The notes beneath the pieces are model-generated. The model made no database searches. It saw nothing but the letters and a program-made list of their open reading frames with translations, and had not been told where the DNA came from. Shown here in pieces: positions 1 to 8,777 of a DNA stretch of 64,000 nucleotides (within the stretch, counting starts at the first letter, position 1; each line of letters starts with the position of its first letter). Source of the DNA: Palsa-147 sp049279675 (GTDB lineage Bacteria > Acidobacteriota > Terriglobia > Acidiferrales > UBA7541); the NCBI GenBank assembly GCA_049279675.1, contig JBAPOP010000013.1, positions 39,525 through 103,524 of the forward strand. Reading direction: 5' to 3'. Both the position numbers and the translations under genes were made by a program.

Positions 1-1998
1 AAGAATCCTGCGTACCCCGATACACTTTACGTCGCGGAATTGATCGGACCTCACACGGTGAATACGCTGCCACCGGCAACGCTCGACGCGTTTCGCGATC
101 ACGGCGTGGTGCGCGGCTCGACGATTCTCGATTCTCCCGATGGAGCCGCGGCGGAAATAGCGGAACTCGCGAGGCTCGGCGTTAGTCTCGATGAAGTCAC
201 GCACAAATTGCAGGTTGACGGCGTGGCTTCCTTTGCAAAGTCGTTCGAAGATTTGATGGCTGCGTTGGATAAGAAGAAAGCGGCTCTTGTTACGGCGAAC
301 GCCGGCAAAGCGGCAACAGCCGGCGCCGGCGCGAATGTAGGCAAAGAAGAGCAATCACTCGGCCCCCTCGCTCCAGCCGTCGAGCAGCGCTTGGCTGCGT
401 GGGCCGGCTCTCAGTTTTCAAAGCGATTGTGGGCCAAAGATCCGACGCTATGGGCACCTGCGGGAACTCCTGAAATCACGGATCGCCTCGGCTGGTTGAC
501 TTTGCCGGACGTGCAGCGCGCGCAAGTGGCCGAACTCGTCAAATTCCGCGAGGACATCAAGGCGGAGGGTTTCACCCACGCCGTCGTCCTCGGGATGGGC
601 GGCTCGAGCCTCGCGCCTGAAGTTTTCGAGAAGACATTCGGCAGCCGCGATGGCTATCCCGTCTTGCACGTGCTCGACAGCACTCACCCTGCGGCCATCA
701 CCGCGCTCGAAGACAGCATTGACCTGCGCCACACGCTCTTCATCGTCTCGAGCAAATCAGGAACGACCACCGAGCCGAATTCATTCTTCTACTATTTCTG
801 GCGTCGCGTGAGCGATCACGAACGGTCGGCTGGCCGCCATTTCATCGCGATTACCGATCCCGGCACGCCGTTGCAAATACTCGCCGAGCAACGCGACTTC
901 CGCCGCGTGTTTTTGGCAACGCCCGACGTCGGCGGCCGCTACTCGGCTTTAACGCACTTCGGCCTCGTGCCTGCCGCGATCATCGGCCTCGATTTGCAGC
1001 GCTTCCTCGATCGCGCGTTCGCGATGCAGCAAGCCAGCGCGGCGAATGTGGCGGAGCAGGCAAATCCGGGTCTCCAACTCGGCGCGATAATCGGCGAAGC
1101 GGCGAAAGCGGGACGCGACAAAGTTACATTTTTCGCGTCGCCGTCGCTGCGCCATTTGCCCGTCTGGCTCGAGCAATTGATCGCGGAGAGCACCGGCAAG
1201 GAAGGGAAGGGCATCATTCCCGTAGCGGACGAAGAGCCCGCCGGCGATCCTTCCCGTTACGGGTCCGACCGTCTGTTCGTACATCTGCGGCTCGCGTCGG
1301 AGAAGGACGACGTTCACACGGCGAAGCTGCGCGCTCTCGAAGTTGCAGGCCACCCCATCGTTCGGATCACGACGAACGATCTCTTCGATCTCGGTGGCGA
1401 ATTCTATCGTTGGGAGATAGCGATTGCCGCCGCTGGCGCCGTGATCGGCATTCAACCGTTCAATCAGCCGGACGTACAACTTGCGAAAGATCTCGCGCGC
1501 CAGGCGATGAAGAAGACTCCGGGCGATGGCGCAGGCAAAGTGGCTGCTTCGGATGCAATTGACGCATCCGATTCCGCCGCATTGCGTGCCGCCGTTCAAA
1601 CGCTGCTAGCGTCCGTGAAGCCGGGCGACTACATCGGCATCGACGCGTACATCGCGCCGTCGGATCGCACCACGGCTGCACTCGAGCGAATTCGCACGCT
1701 GCTATGGCACCGCTCCAAAGCGGCCACGATGCTTGGCTACGGTCCGCGATTCCTTCATTCGACGGGCCAACTGCACAAGGGAGGGCCGAATACCGGTCTC
1801 TTTATTCAAATACTCGATACGCCGGTGGCCGATCTCAGCGTTCCCGAAACCGATTACACCTTCGGCACCCTGATTCGCGCGCAGGCACAGGGCGACTACA
1901 CAGCTTTGCAGCAACGCGGCCGGCGTCTTCTGCAGGTTCAATTAGGCCGCGACGCGGCTGCCGGTCTCGCGCGCCTCGAAGAGGTGCTGCGTGTCTGA
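1..1998 (+). CDS. Bifunctional transaldolase / glucose-6-phosphate isomerase (5' end outside window)
   Basis: The reading frame is open to the window edge, so the N-terminal part, including the transaldolase Schiff-base lysine, is missing. The first ~40 residues match the end of a transaldolase barrel (KNPAYPDTLYVAELIGP, then NTLPPATL). From about residue 130 the protein is a phosphoglucose isomerase, with GMGGSSLAPEVF, the sugar-isomerase motif SSKSGTTTEPN, a PGI signature around FNQPDVQLAK and the C-terminal YGPRFLHSTGQLHKGG. Tal-Pgi fusions are a known type; they link fructose-6-phosphate made by transaldolase to glucose-6-phosphate for the oxidative branch. It heads an operon with HAD, gnd, zwf and pgl, and its stop overlaps the next gene by 8 bases. 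Confidence 0.93.
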   Translation, partial: KNPAYPDTLYVAELIGPHTVNTLPPATLDAFRDHGVVRGSTILDSPDGAAAEIAELARLGVSLDEVTHKLQVDGVASFAKSFEDLMAALDKKKAALVTANAGKAATAGAGANVGKEEQSLGPLAPAVEQRLAAWAGSQFSKRLWAKDPTLWAPAGTPEITDRLGWLTLPDVQRAQVAELVKFREDIKAEGFTHAVVLGMGGSSLAPEVFEKTFGSRDGYPVLHVLDSTHPAAITALEDSIDLRHTLFIVSSKSGTTTEPNSFFYYFWRRVSDHERSAGRHFIAITDPGTPLQILAEQRDFRRVFLATPDVGGRYSALTHFGLVPAAIIGLDLQRFLDRAFAMQQASAANVAEQANPGLQLGAIIGEAAKAGRDKVTFFASPSLRHLPVWLEQLIAESTGKEGKGIIPVADEEPAGDPSRYGSDRLFVHLRLASEKDDVHTAKLRALEVAGHPIVRITTNDLFDLGGEFYRWEIAIAAAGAVIGIQPFNQPDVQLAKDLARQAMKKTPGDGAGKVAASDAIDASDSAALRAAVQTLLASVKPGDYIGIDAYIAPSDRTTAALERIRTLLWHRSKAATMLGYGPRFLHSTGQLHKGGPNTGLFIQILDTPVADLSVPETDYTFGTLIRAQAQGDYTALQQRGRRLLQVQLGRDAAAGLARLEEVLRV

Positions 1999-2608
1999 TG
2001 TCACGACGCTCTTTTGGGACGTGGGCGGCGTGATTCTGACCAATGGCTGGGACCGGCCGAGCCGTCGTCTGGCCGTCGAAAAGTTTCAACTCGAGTGGGA
2101 AGAGTTTGAAGATCGCCACGAATTGCTTCTGAACGGATTCGAGACAGGCGAAATCCCGCTCTCCGAGTATCTTCAACGCACGGTGTTCTATCGTGAGCGA
2201 CCTTTCACGCGCGATGAATTCGAGAAATTTATCTTCGATCAATCGCGTCCTCTTCCCGATTCATTGAAGTTGCTTGGCAAGCTGGCCGCAAGAAAGCAAT
2301 ATTTCATCGCGGCGCTGAACAACGAGTCGCGCGAAATCAACGAATACCGGATTCATGCGTTTCATTTACGGACTTACTTTGACGCGTTCTTCAGCTCGTG
2401 CTATCTCGGTGTGCGCAAACCGGACGACGGAATCTATCGGCGCGCGCTCAGCATTACGCAACGCGATCCGTCCGAATGCGTGTTCATTGATGACCGCGGC
2501 CTGAATCTCGAGTGCGCGAAAGAGCTGGGCATGCGCGCCATTCAGTTTCGCGACGCGAATCAATTGCGCGAGAATCTCGCCAAGTACGGCATAGTGATCG
2601 ACGGATAG
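1991..2608 (+). CDS. HAD-superfamily hydrolase, probable sugar-phosphate phosphatase
   Basis: A 205-residue protein with the four HAD motifs: the nucleophile region FWDVGGV near residue 8, a motif II Asn in AALNNES, the motif III lysine in RKPDDGIY and the motif IV acidic pair in FIDDRGLN. Motif I has Gly-Gly after the first Asp rather than DxD, as in YihX/epoxide-hydrolase-N-like HADs. An alpha-helical cap is expected between motifs I and II. The GTG start overlaps the tal-pgi stop by 8 bases, so the two are translationally coupled. Placement inside a pentose-phosphate operon suggests a phosphosugar substrate such as glucose-1-phosphate or a misformed sugar phosphate. That is inference; the sequence does not fix the substrate. 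Confidence 0.82.
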   Translation: MSDVTTLFWDVGGVILTNGWDRPSRRLAVEKFQLEWEEFEDRHELLLNGFETGEIPLSEYLQRTVFYRERPFTRDEFEKFIFDQSRPLPDSLKLLGKLAARKQYFIAALNNESREINEYRIHAFHLRTYFDAFFSSCYLGVRKPDDGIYRRALSITQRDPSECVFIDDRGLNLECAKELGMRAIQFRDANQLRENLAKYGIVIDG

Positions 2609-2625
2609 TAGCCAGGAGGCTTCGC

Positions 2626-3540
<915 letters not shown>

Positions 3541-3586
3541 AACGGGCCGCTGCTGCTTCAGGCGCCGTATGCGTTTTTGAAAGGCT

Positions 3587-5113
3587 TTGACTGTGAACAC
3601 AACACCAGCCGGGATACCAACAACAGAAGTCGCGGGGGAGGCGGCGCCACGCGAATCGCCGAAACGCTCGCCATCGGAGCCATGCCTCTTCGTGATCCTC
3701 GGCGCGACAGGCGACTTGATGGGCCGAAAACTTTTTCCCGCGCTGTACCGTCTCAGAAAGCGCGGACTGCTGCCCGATCACAGCGTCGTGCTCGGAGTGG
3801 ATCTTCGCACCGACCTCAACGACGACAGTTTTCGCGATCAATGCCGCGCCGAACTGATTGCGAGTGGTATTCCGGAAGCAGAGCTTCCCCCGCGCTTTAC
3901 CGGCGGCAACTTGCTTTATCAGTCGCTGCCGAGCGGCAACGACTGCCACGTTCTCGCCGAGCGCATCGCAAGTATCGAGAAAGAGAAGCAACTTCCCGGC
4001 AATCGCGTGCTCTATCTGGCGCTGCCTCCTGCCGCATTTGCGCCAGCGATCACGGCGCTTGGCGAGGCCGGCCTCAATAAGAGTCCGAAATGGACGCGCA
4101 TCGTGATTGAAAAGCCATTCGGCCACGATTTCGATTCCGCCGAAGCCCTCAACGATTGCGTTCACAAGTATTTTACGGAAGATCAGGTCTACCGGATCGA
4201 TCACTATCTCGGCAAAGAAACGGTGCAGAACATTTTGGTTTTCCGTTTCGCGAATTCACTCTTTGAGCCGCTGTGGAATCGCGATCGCATCGCCAGCGTG
4301 GAAATTACAGTTGCCGAAGCTCTCGGCGTCGAGCACCGCGCGAAATATTACGAAGGCGCGGGCGCGCTCCGCGACATGATTCAAAATCATTTGACGCAGC
4401 TCATGACGCTTACCGCGATGGAAGTTCCCTCGGCATTTGAAGCCGAGGCTATCCGGCATGAAAAAGCGAAAGTCCTGCGTTCGGTGATGCCGCTCAGTCA
4501 CAGCGACGTCGTATTCGGCCAATATACCGGCGGCAAAATTGACGGACAGGATGTGCCCGCGTACGTCGACGAGCCCGGCGTCGCGAAAGATTCGAACGTC
4601 GAGACGTTTGTGGCGCTGCGGCTGTGGGTCGAGAATTGGCGCTGGCACGGCGTGCCGTTTTTCCTGCGCACCGGCAAGCGCATGGCCAGCCGCGCGAGCG
4701 AAATCGTCGTCAATTTTCGCCGCCCGCCCGTTATGATGTTCCAATCATGCGGGGAATCCGCTCTGCACGCGAATAAACTCGTCATGACGATCCAGCCTGA
4801 CGAAGGCTTCGACATTTGGTTCGAAATCAAGAAGCCCGGCGACGCCGTCGAATTACAGAACCAAAGCCTTCATTTCAGATATTCAGACGTCTTTGAACCG
4901 CTTCCAGAAGCGTATGAAACACTTCTGCTGGATGTTTTGAAAGGCGATGCCACGCTGTTTGTCCGTGACGACTGGGTGGAAGATTCCTGGCGACTTTATA
5001 CGCCGCTCATTAAAAATCGCCCGCCCGTTCATCCCTATCCGGCCGGATCGTGGGGTCCGCCGGAAGCCGATCAGCTTATGGCGGGCATAACGGAAGGCTG
5101 GACAAATCCGTGA
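3587..5113 (+). CDS. zwf: Glucose-6-phosphate 1-dehydrogenase
   Basis: Oxidises glucose-6-phosphate to 6-phosphogluconolactone, the entry step of the oxidative pentose phosphate pathway. The 508-residue product has a ~30-residue Pro/Glu-rich leader, then the nucleotide-binding GATGDLMGRK at about residues 39-48, the substrate-binding signature RIDHYLGKE near 203-211 and the C-terminal PYPAGSWGP. The start is uncertain: TTG at 3587 or GTG at 3593, with no clear ribosome site. The stop overlaps the pgl start in a GTGA arrangement. The order gnd-zwf-pgl puts the three oxidative-branch enzymes together, with tal-pgi feeding the substrate. Confidence 0.95.
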   Translation: MTVNTTPAGIPTTEVAGEAAPRESPKRSPSEPCLFVILGATGDLMGRKLFPALYRLRKRGLLPDHSVVLGVDLRTDLNDDSFRDQCRAELIASGIPEAELPPRFTGGNLLYQSLPSGNDCHVLAERIASIEKEKQLPGNRVLYLALPPAAFAPAITALGEAGLNKSPKWTRIVIEKPFGHDFDSAEALNDCVHKYFTEDQVYRIDHYLGKETVQNILVFRFANSLFEPLWNRDRIASVEITVAEALGVEHRAKYYEGAGALRDMIQNHLTQLMTLTAMEVPSAFEAEAIRHEKAKVLRSVMPLSHSDVVFGQYTGGKIDGQDVPAYVDEPGVAKDSNVETFVALRLWVENWRWHGVPFFLRTGKRMASRASEIVVNFRRPPVMMFQSCGESALHANKLVMTIQPDEGFDIWFEIKKPGDAVELQNQSLHFRYSDVFEPLPEAYETLLLDVLKGDATLFVRDDWVEDSWRLYTPLIKNRPPVHPYPAGSWGPPEADQLMAGITEGWTNP

Positions 5114-5826
5114 TTCGAGAAGCTCGCGTCTTTGCCGATACCTCGCTGCTTACTCGCGCCGTAGCCGAAGAATCGCAACGCATTGCGCTCGATGCGGTTC
5201 TCGCCAAGGGACGCTGCTCGATTTGCCTCTCGGGCGGCGCGACTCCCAAGTCCCTGAATGAACTCTGGGCGCGCGAATTCATTTCGCGAATGCCCTGGAA
5301 GCAAATCCACCTTTTCTGGGGCGATGAGCGATACGTCCCGCACGACGACGAGCGCAGCAACTACCGGATGGCGCGCGAAACGCTTCTGTCGCGCCTTTCG
5401 ATTCCGCCGGGGAATATTCATCCGATGCCGACCGATCTCGAGGATCCAGGCAAAGCGGCGATCGCCTACGACAAGATGCTGCGCGAATTCTTTGGTGAAA
5501 ACCCAGAGATCGATTTGCTTTTTCTCGGCGTCGGCGTGGAAGGGCACACGGCTTCTTTGTTCCCGGATTCGCCCGCGCTCGGGGAGAAGCAACGCGCGGT
5601 TGTTGCGGTAAGCGTTCCGGCGGAGCCGCCGCAGCGACTGACGCTTACGCTTCCGATGCTGAATCGCTCGCGGAATATTTTCTTTCTCGCGGAAGGCGCC
5701 AAGAAGCGCGAAATCATCTCCGAGATTCGCCGCGAGCCAGAGAGCAGCACGAGCCGCTTTCCCGCGGCGCGAATTCGCACCGCGGGCCGTTTGATTTGGT
5801 TTCTCGATCAAGCCGCAGCGTGGTGA
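5110..5826 (+). CDS. pgl: 6-phosphogluconolactonase (DevB type)
   Basis: Hydrolyses 6-phosphogluconolactone, the Zwf product. The 238-residue protein has the NagB/DevB-fold signatures LSGGATPKSL, FWGDERYVPHDDERSNYRM and LFLGVGVEGHTASLFP, which contribute to the phosphate site and catalytic acid-base residues. GTG at 5110 is taken as the start because it overlaps the zwf stop by four bases; an in-frame extension further upstream lies wholly inside zwf. It is the last gene of the operon and is followed by a convergent aminotransferase gene after 25 bases. Confidence 0.92.
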   Translation: MIREARVFADTSLLTRAVAEESQRIALDAVLAKGRCSICLSGGATPKSLNELWAREFISRMPWKQIHLFWGDERYVPHDDERSNYRMARETLLSRLSIPPGNIHPMPTDLEDPGKAAIAYDKMLREFFGENPEIDLLFLGVGVEGHTASLFPDSPALGEKQRAVVAVSVPAEPPQRLTLTLPMLNRSRNIFFLAEGAKKREIISEIRREPESSTSRFPAARIRTAGRLIWFLDQAAAW

Positions 5827-5851
5827 CGCGGGCTACTTTGCGCGCGAAGTT

Positions 5852-7015
5852 TTAGGAAGGTCCTCCAAGAGCACGCTCAACGCGCGCGCGCAATCCTCGC
5901 AAGCGCGGCACCGGTTCATTCGAAAAAGCGAATCGCACGAATCGGTCGCTCCGTTCCGATCCCCAATTTTTCATCGGGGTAGCAGCGATTTGCCCGCGCG
6001 CCATTAAACGCTTGCTCGCTTCAGCGCTCGCGATGCCGAATGGTTCGACGTCGAGAAGCACCGACCAGCCGCCACTGCACGGCATGAGCGGCAAAGATTT
6101 CAATTCTTCGCGGATAAAATCCAGCCGCGACTGCCATTCCGCTACGGCCGTACGAAAAGAAGCGTCTCCATCACGCAGCGCCGCAGCCGCCGCGCGCTGA
6201 GCGATCCCCACCTGGCACACGACATTCGAAATGCACACGAGGCCAATGTCCCGGATTGCGTCCGCCGGCCCGACGATCCAACCCACGCGCCAGCCGATCA
6301 TTCGCTGCTCTTTGGACACCGTCCCCACCGTGATCGTTCGCTCCGCCATTCCATCGAGCGATGCCGGATGAAAATGCGCCGCGCCGTCGTAGAGAATTCG
6401 CTCCATCGCGGCGTCATAAATCATCCACGCGCCGGCGGCGGTGCACGCTTTCGCAACCGCTTCCCACTCGCTGCGATCGAGTACGGCGCCAGACGGCATC
6501 GACGGGCTCATCATCAGAAACGCGCGCGTGCGCTTCGTGACCGCGCGCCGCAGCGCGTCGAGATCCAGCCGCCACGCTCCACTCGCAGCATGGAACGGCA
6601 CAAACACGGGCACGCCTCCCGCAAGCCTCACGCGATTGACGAGCCCGACGTAGATCGGATCCGTCATCACAACTTCATCGCCCGGTTCGAGGAGCGCCAG
6701 CAAAGTGTTCAGAATTCCGTTGCAGCCTCCAGCTGAGATGATGCACTGGCGTTGCCAATCGTAGCTGACTCCGGTAAGCGCAGTGACGTGCTCGGTCGCG
6801 GCCATGCGAAGTTCGTTCGCGCCGAAGAATGGCAAATAGCTATTCGCGCTGTCCGCATCCACTTCGTCGCGCGAGATCGCCGATGCCGCTTCAGGCGGGC
6901 GCACGTCCGTGTCGAGATTCTCGAGTCGCAGCACATCGGATGCCGCTGCGTCGGCAAGTTCTGCTGTTGCGTCCACTCCGATGCCGACAAGATGCCGGAC
7001 GCGTTCGACACTCAT
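5852..7015 (-). CDS. PLP-dependent aminotransferase, class I/II
   Basis: A fold-type I aminotransferase of 387 residues. The start is the ATG at 7015, which has GGAGGA seven bases upstream on the minus strand; the frame stays open further upstream but without such a site. Visible are the glycine turn AGGCNGIL that binds the PLP phosphate, a YDAAMERI stretch with the ring-binding Asp, the Schiff-base lysine in TVSKEQRMIGWRVGW and a C-terminal Arg in DRFVRFAFS that should bind the substrate carboxylate. The usual NPTG/NPSG motif reads SPSMPSGAV, so the conserved Asn is Met. The substrate cannot be told. The gene is monocistronic, convergent with pgl and divergent from the PilZ gene. Confidence 0.85.
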   Translation of the reverse strand: MSVERVRHLVGIGVDATAELADAAASDVLRLENLDTDVRPPEAASAISRDEVDADSANSYLPFFGANELRMAATEHVTALTGVSYDWQRQCIISAGGCNGILNTLLALLEPGDEVVMTDPIYVGLVNRVRLAGGVPVFVPFHAASGAWRLDLDALRRAVTKRTRAFLMMSPSMPSGAVLDRSEWEAVAKACTAAGAWMIYDAAMERILYDGAAHFHPASLDGMAERTITVGTVSKEQRMIGWRVGWIVGPADAIRDIGLVCISNVVCQVGIAQRAAAAALRDGDASFRTAVAEWQSRLDFIREELKSLPLMPCSGGWSVLLDVEPFGIASAEASKRLMARGQIAATPMKNWGSERSDRFVRFAFSNEPVPRLRGLRARVERALGGPS

Positions 7016-7300
7016 GCGAGTTCCTCCGCGCAAAAAATAAGAGCGAGAAGCGGCATCATTATGCAACGCAATTCGGCGCTCACATATTCGAAACGCACCG
7101 CTGATCTCGATGCGCATTCGCGATCGGTGCGCGAAAGCGGAACTTCCGTACCATTGACCGTCGCGCGCTCGCTGCCTAGCATGGAATCACGGCGCGAAAT
7201 CGCGCCACGGCCGCAGTTTTGCCCCGCCGGAACTCGATCCGCTTCAGGTGGTCGCGACGAGTTTCAACCCAACTCTCAAAATTATTGGAGTCCCAAGGCT

Positions 7301-7753
7301 ATGCCCACGCCTCCATCAGCCGCAACGTCCACATCGTCCGCAGCGGCAAAAAACACAATCCCAAATGCGGTCGCGCGAACGCACGCGGCAATTCAGGGAA
7401 TGCCGCAAGTGAATACGATCGCCGAAGAAAGGCGGCGCGGCCGGCGCGTTCTCCTGCGCATCCGCGCGAACGCCATCGTCATGCTCAAGGGGAAGGAAGA
7501 AACGCTTTCCGTTATGACCCTAAGCGTAAATCCCGCGGGCGCTATGCTTGTGAGCCCAAAGAACCTTTCCGCACAGACGCAATTTGTTCTCGAGCACGCC
7601 GCGACGAAGGAAACGATTCAATGTCGCGTCGTGTCCATGTCGAAGCAGGTGCCGGAGGGTTTCCACGTTCCGATTTCGTTCGACGTTCCTGCGCCGAACT
7701 TTTGGAAGATCGATTTTCCGCCCGAGGATTGGAAGCCTCACGACGATATGTAG
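7301..7753 (+). CDS. PilZ-domain-like protein
   Basis: A 150-residue soluble protein. The first ~40 residues are Ala/Thr/Ser-rich and probably disordered. After them comes a basic RRRGRR segment (about residues 44-49) that resembles the c-di-GMP-binding RxxxR of PilZ domains, then beta-rich sequence with SVNPAGAML where PilZ domains carry (D/N)xSxxG. The second motif is degenerate (Ala for Ser, Asn-Pro before it), so c-di-GMP binding is possible but unproven. Start ATG 7301 has GGAG about ten bases upstream. It stands alone between divergent and convergent neighbours. Confidence 0.65.
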   Translation: MPTPPSAATSTSSAAAKNTIPNAVARTHAAIQGMPQVNTIAEERRRGRRVLLRIRANAIVMLKGKEETLSVMTLSVNPAGAMLVSPKNLSAQTQFVLEHAATKETIQCRVVSMSKQVPEGFHVPISFDVPAPNFWKIDFPPEDWKPHDDM

Positions 7754-7821
7754 GCTGTCGAACGGGAATTCAGGCGCAACGAAAGTCGTGGGATCGAGGT
7801 ACGCGTCGGCGCGCTGCCGAT

Positions 7822-8775
7822 TCAGGAATGAAACGGCAATTGCCCGAGATCGAGATTCCCGCCCGACAAAATGATTCCGATTTTTTTGCCGCGTGCGTCC
7901 AATTTGTTCAGAAGCGCGGGAGCCGCAGCGACGGCCGCCGAAGGCTCGATCACGATTTTCATTCGCTCCCAGACCATCCGCATGGCTTCAACAATTTCGG
8001 CTTCACTAACCGGTACAATTTCGTCAAGGCGCTCGCGGAGAATCGAGAATGTTAGCGGGCAAAGCGTCGCCCGCAATCCATCGGCGATCGTTTCGGACTT
8101 CGCGGCGGGTTCGAGTTCGCCGCTTTCCATCGAGCGATAGGCATCGTCCGCATTTTTCGGCTCGCATCCAATGACGCGAATCTTCGGACGCAATTCCTTC
8201 GCTGCAATCGCGGTCCCGCTCAATAAACCTCCGCCGCTTACGGGCGCGAGCAAAAAATCTAGATCTGGAGTTTGTTCAAGAATCTCGAGTGCAACCGTGC
8301 CTTGCCCCGCAATCACGCGCAGATTGTCGTACGGATGGACGAGGGTCGCGCCGGTCTTTTCCAGTACGGCCTTGGCCGTCGACTCCCGCGCTGCAAGAGT
8401 CGGCTCGCACTCCGTGATTTGCCCGCCGTAGGAGCGGACGGCAGCTTTCTTCGTTTCCGGCGCATTCGATGGCATCACGATCCACGCCGGAATGCCGCGC
8501 ATCCGGGCTGCCCGCGCGAGAGCTGCGGCGTGATTGCCGGAAGAGTGCGTCACGACGCCGTGTTTCGCCTCTTCGTCCGAAAGCGAAAGAACGGCATTCG
8601 TCGCTCCGCGAATTTTGAACGAGCCCGTTTTCTGGAAGTTTTCGCACTTGAAGAAGAGTCGCGCGCCCGCGATCTCGTTGAGCGCCGATGATGTGAGCAC
8701 AAGCGTGCGATGAATCTGCGGCGCGATACGTTCGTGAGCCGCGCGAATGGTCGATAGATCGGGGCCGGCGGGCAT
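7822..8775 (-). CDS. Serine/threonine dehydratase or racemase family, PLP-dependent
   Basis: A fold-type II PLP enzyme of 317 residues. The Schiff-base lysine is in KTGSFKIRGA, the cofactor ring contact in SSGNHAAALA and the phosphate-binding loop in SGGGLLSG; the C-terminal SGGNLDL is also typical. It has no ACT regulatory domain, so it is a catabolic-type threonine dehydratase, a serine racemase or a 3-hydroxyaspartate lyase. These cannot be separated by eye. ATG 8775 begins two bases after the stop of the upstream propeller gene, so the two are co-transcribed. An extension upstream in the same frame would lie inside that gene. Confidence 0.85.
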   Translation of the reverse strand: MPAGPDLSTIRAAHERIAPQIHRTLVLTSSALNEIAGARLFFKCENFQKTGSFKIRGATNAVLSLSDEEAKHGVVTHSSGNHAAALARAARMRGIPAWIVMPSNAPETKKAAVRSYGGQITECEPTLAARESTAKAVLEKTGATLVHPYDNLRVIAGQGTVALEILEQTPDLDFLLAPVSGGGLLSGTAIAAKELRPKIRVIGCEPKNADDAYRSMESGELEPAAKSETIADGLRATLCPLTFSILRERLDEIVPVSEAEIVEAMRMVWERMKIVIEPSAAVAAAPALLNKLDARGKKIGIILSGGNLDLGQLPFHS

Positions 8776-8777
8776 CG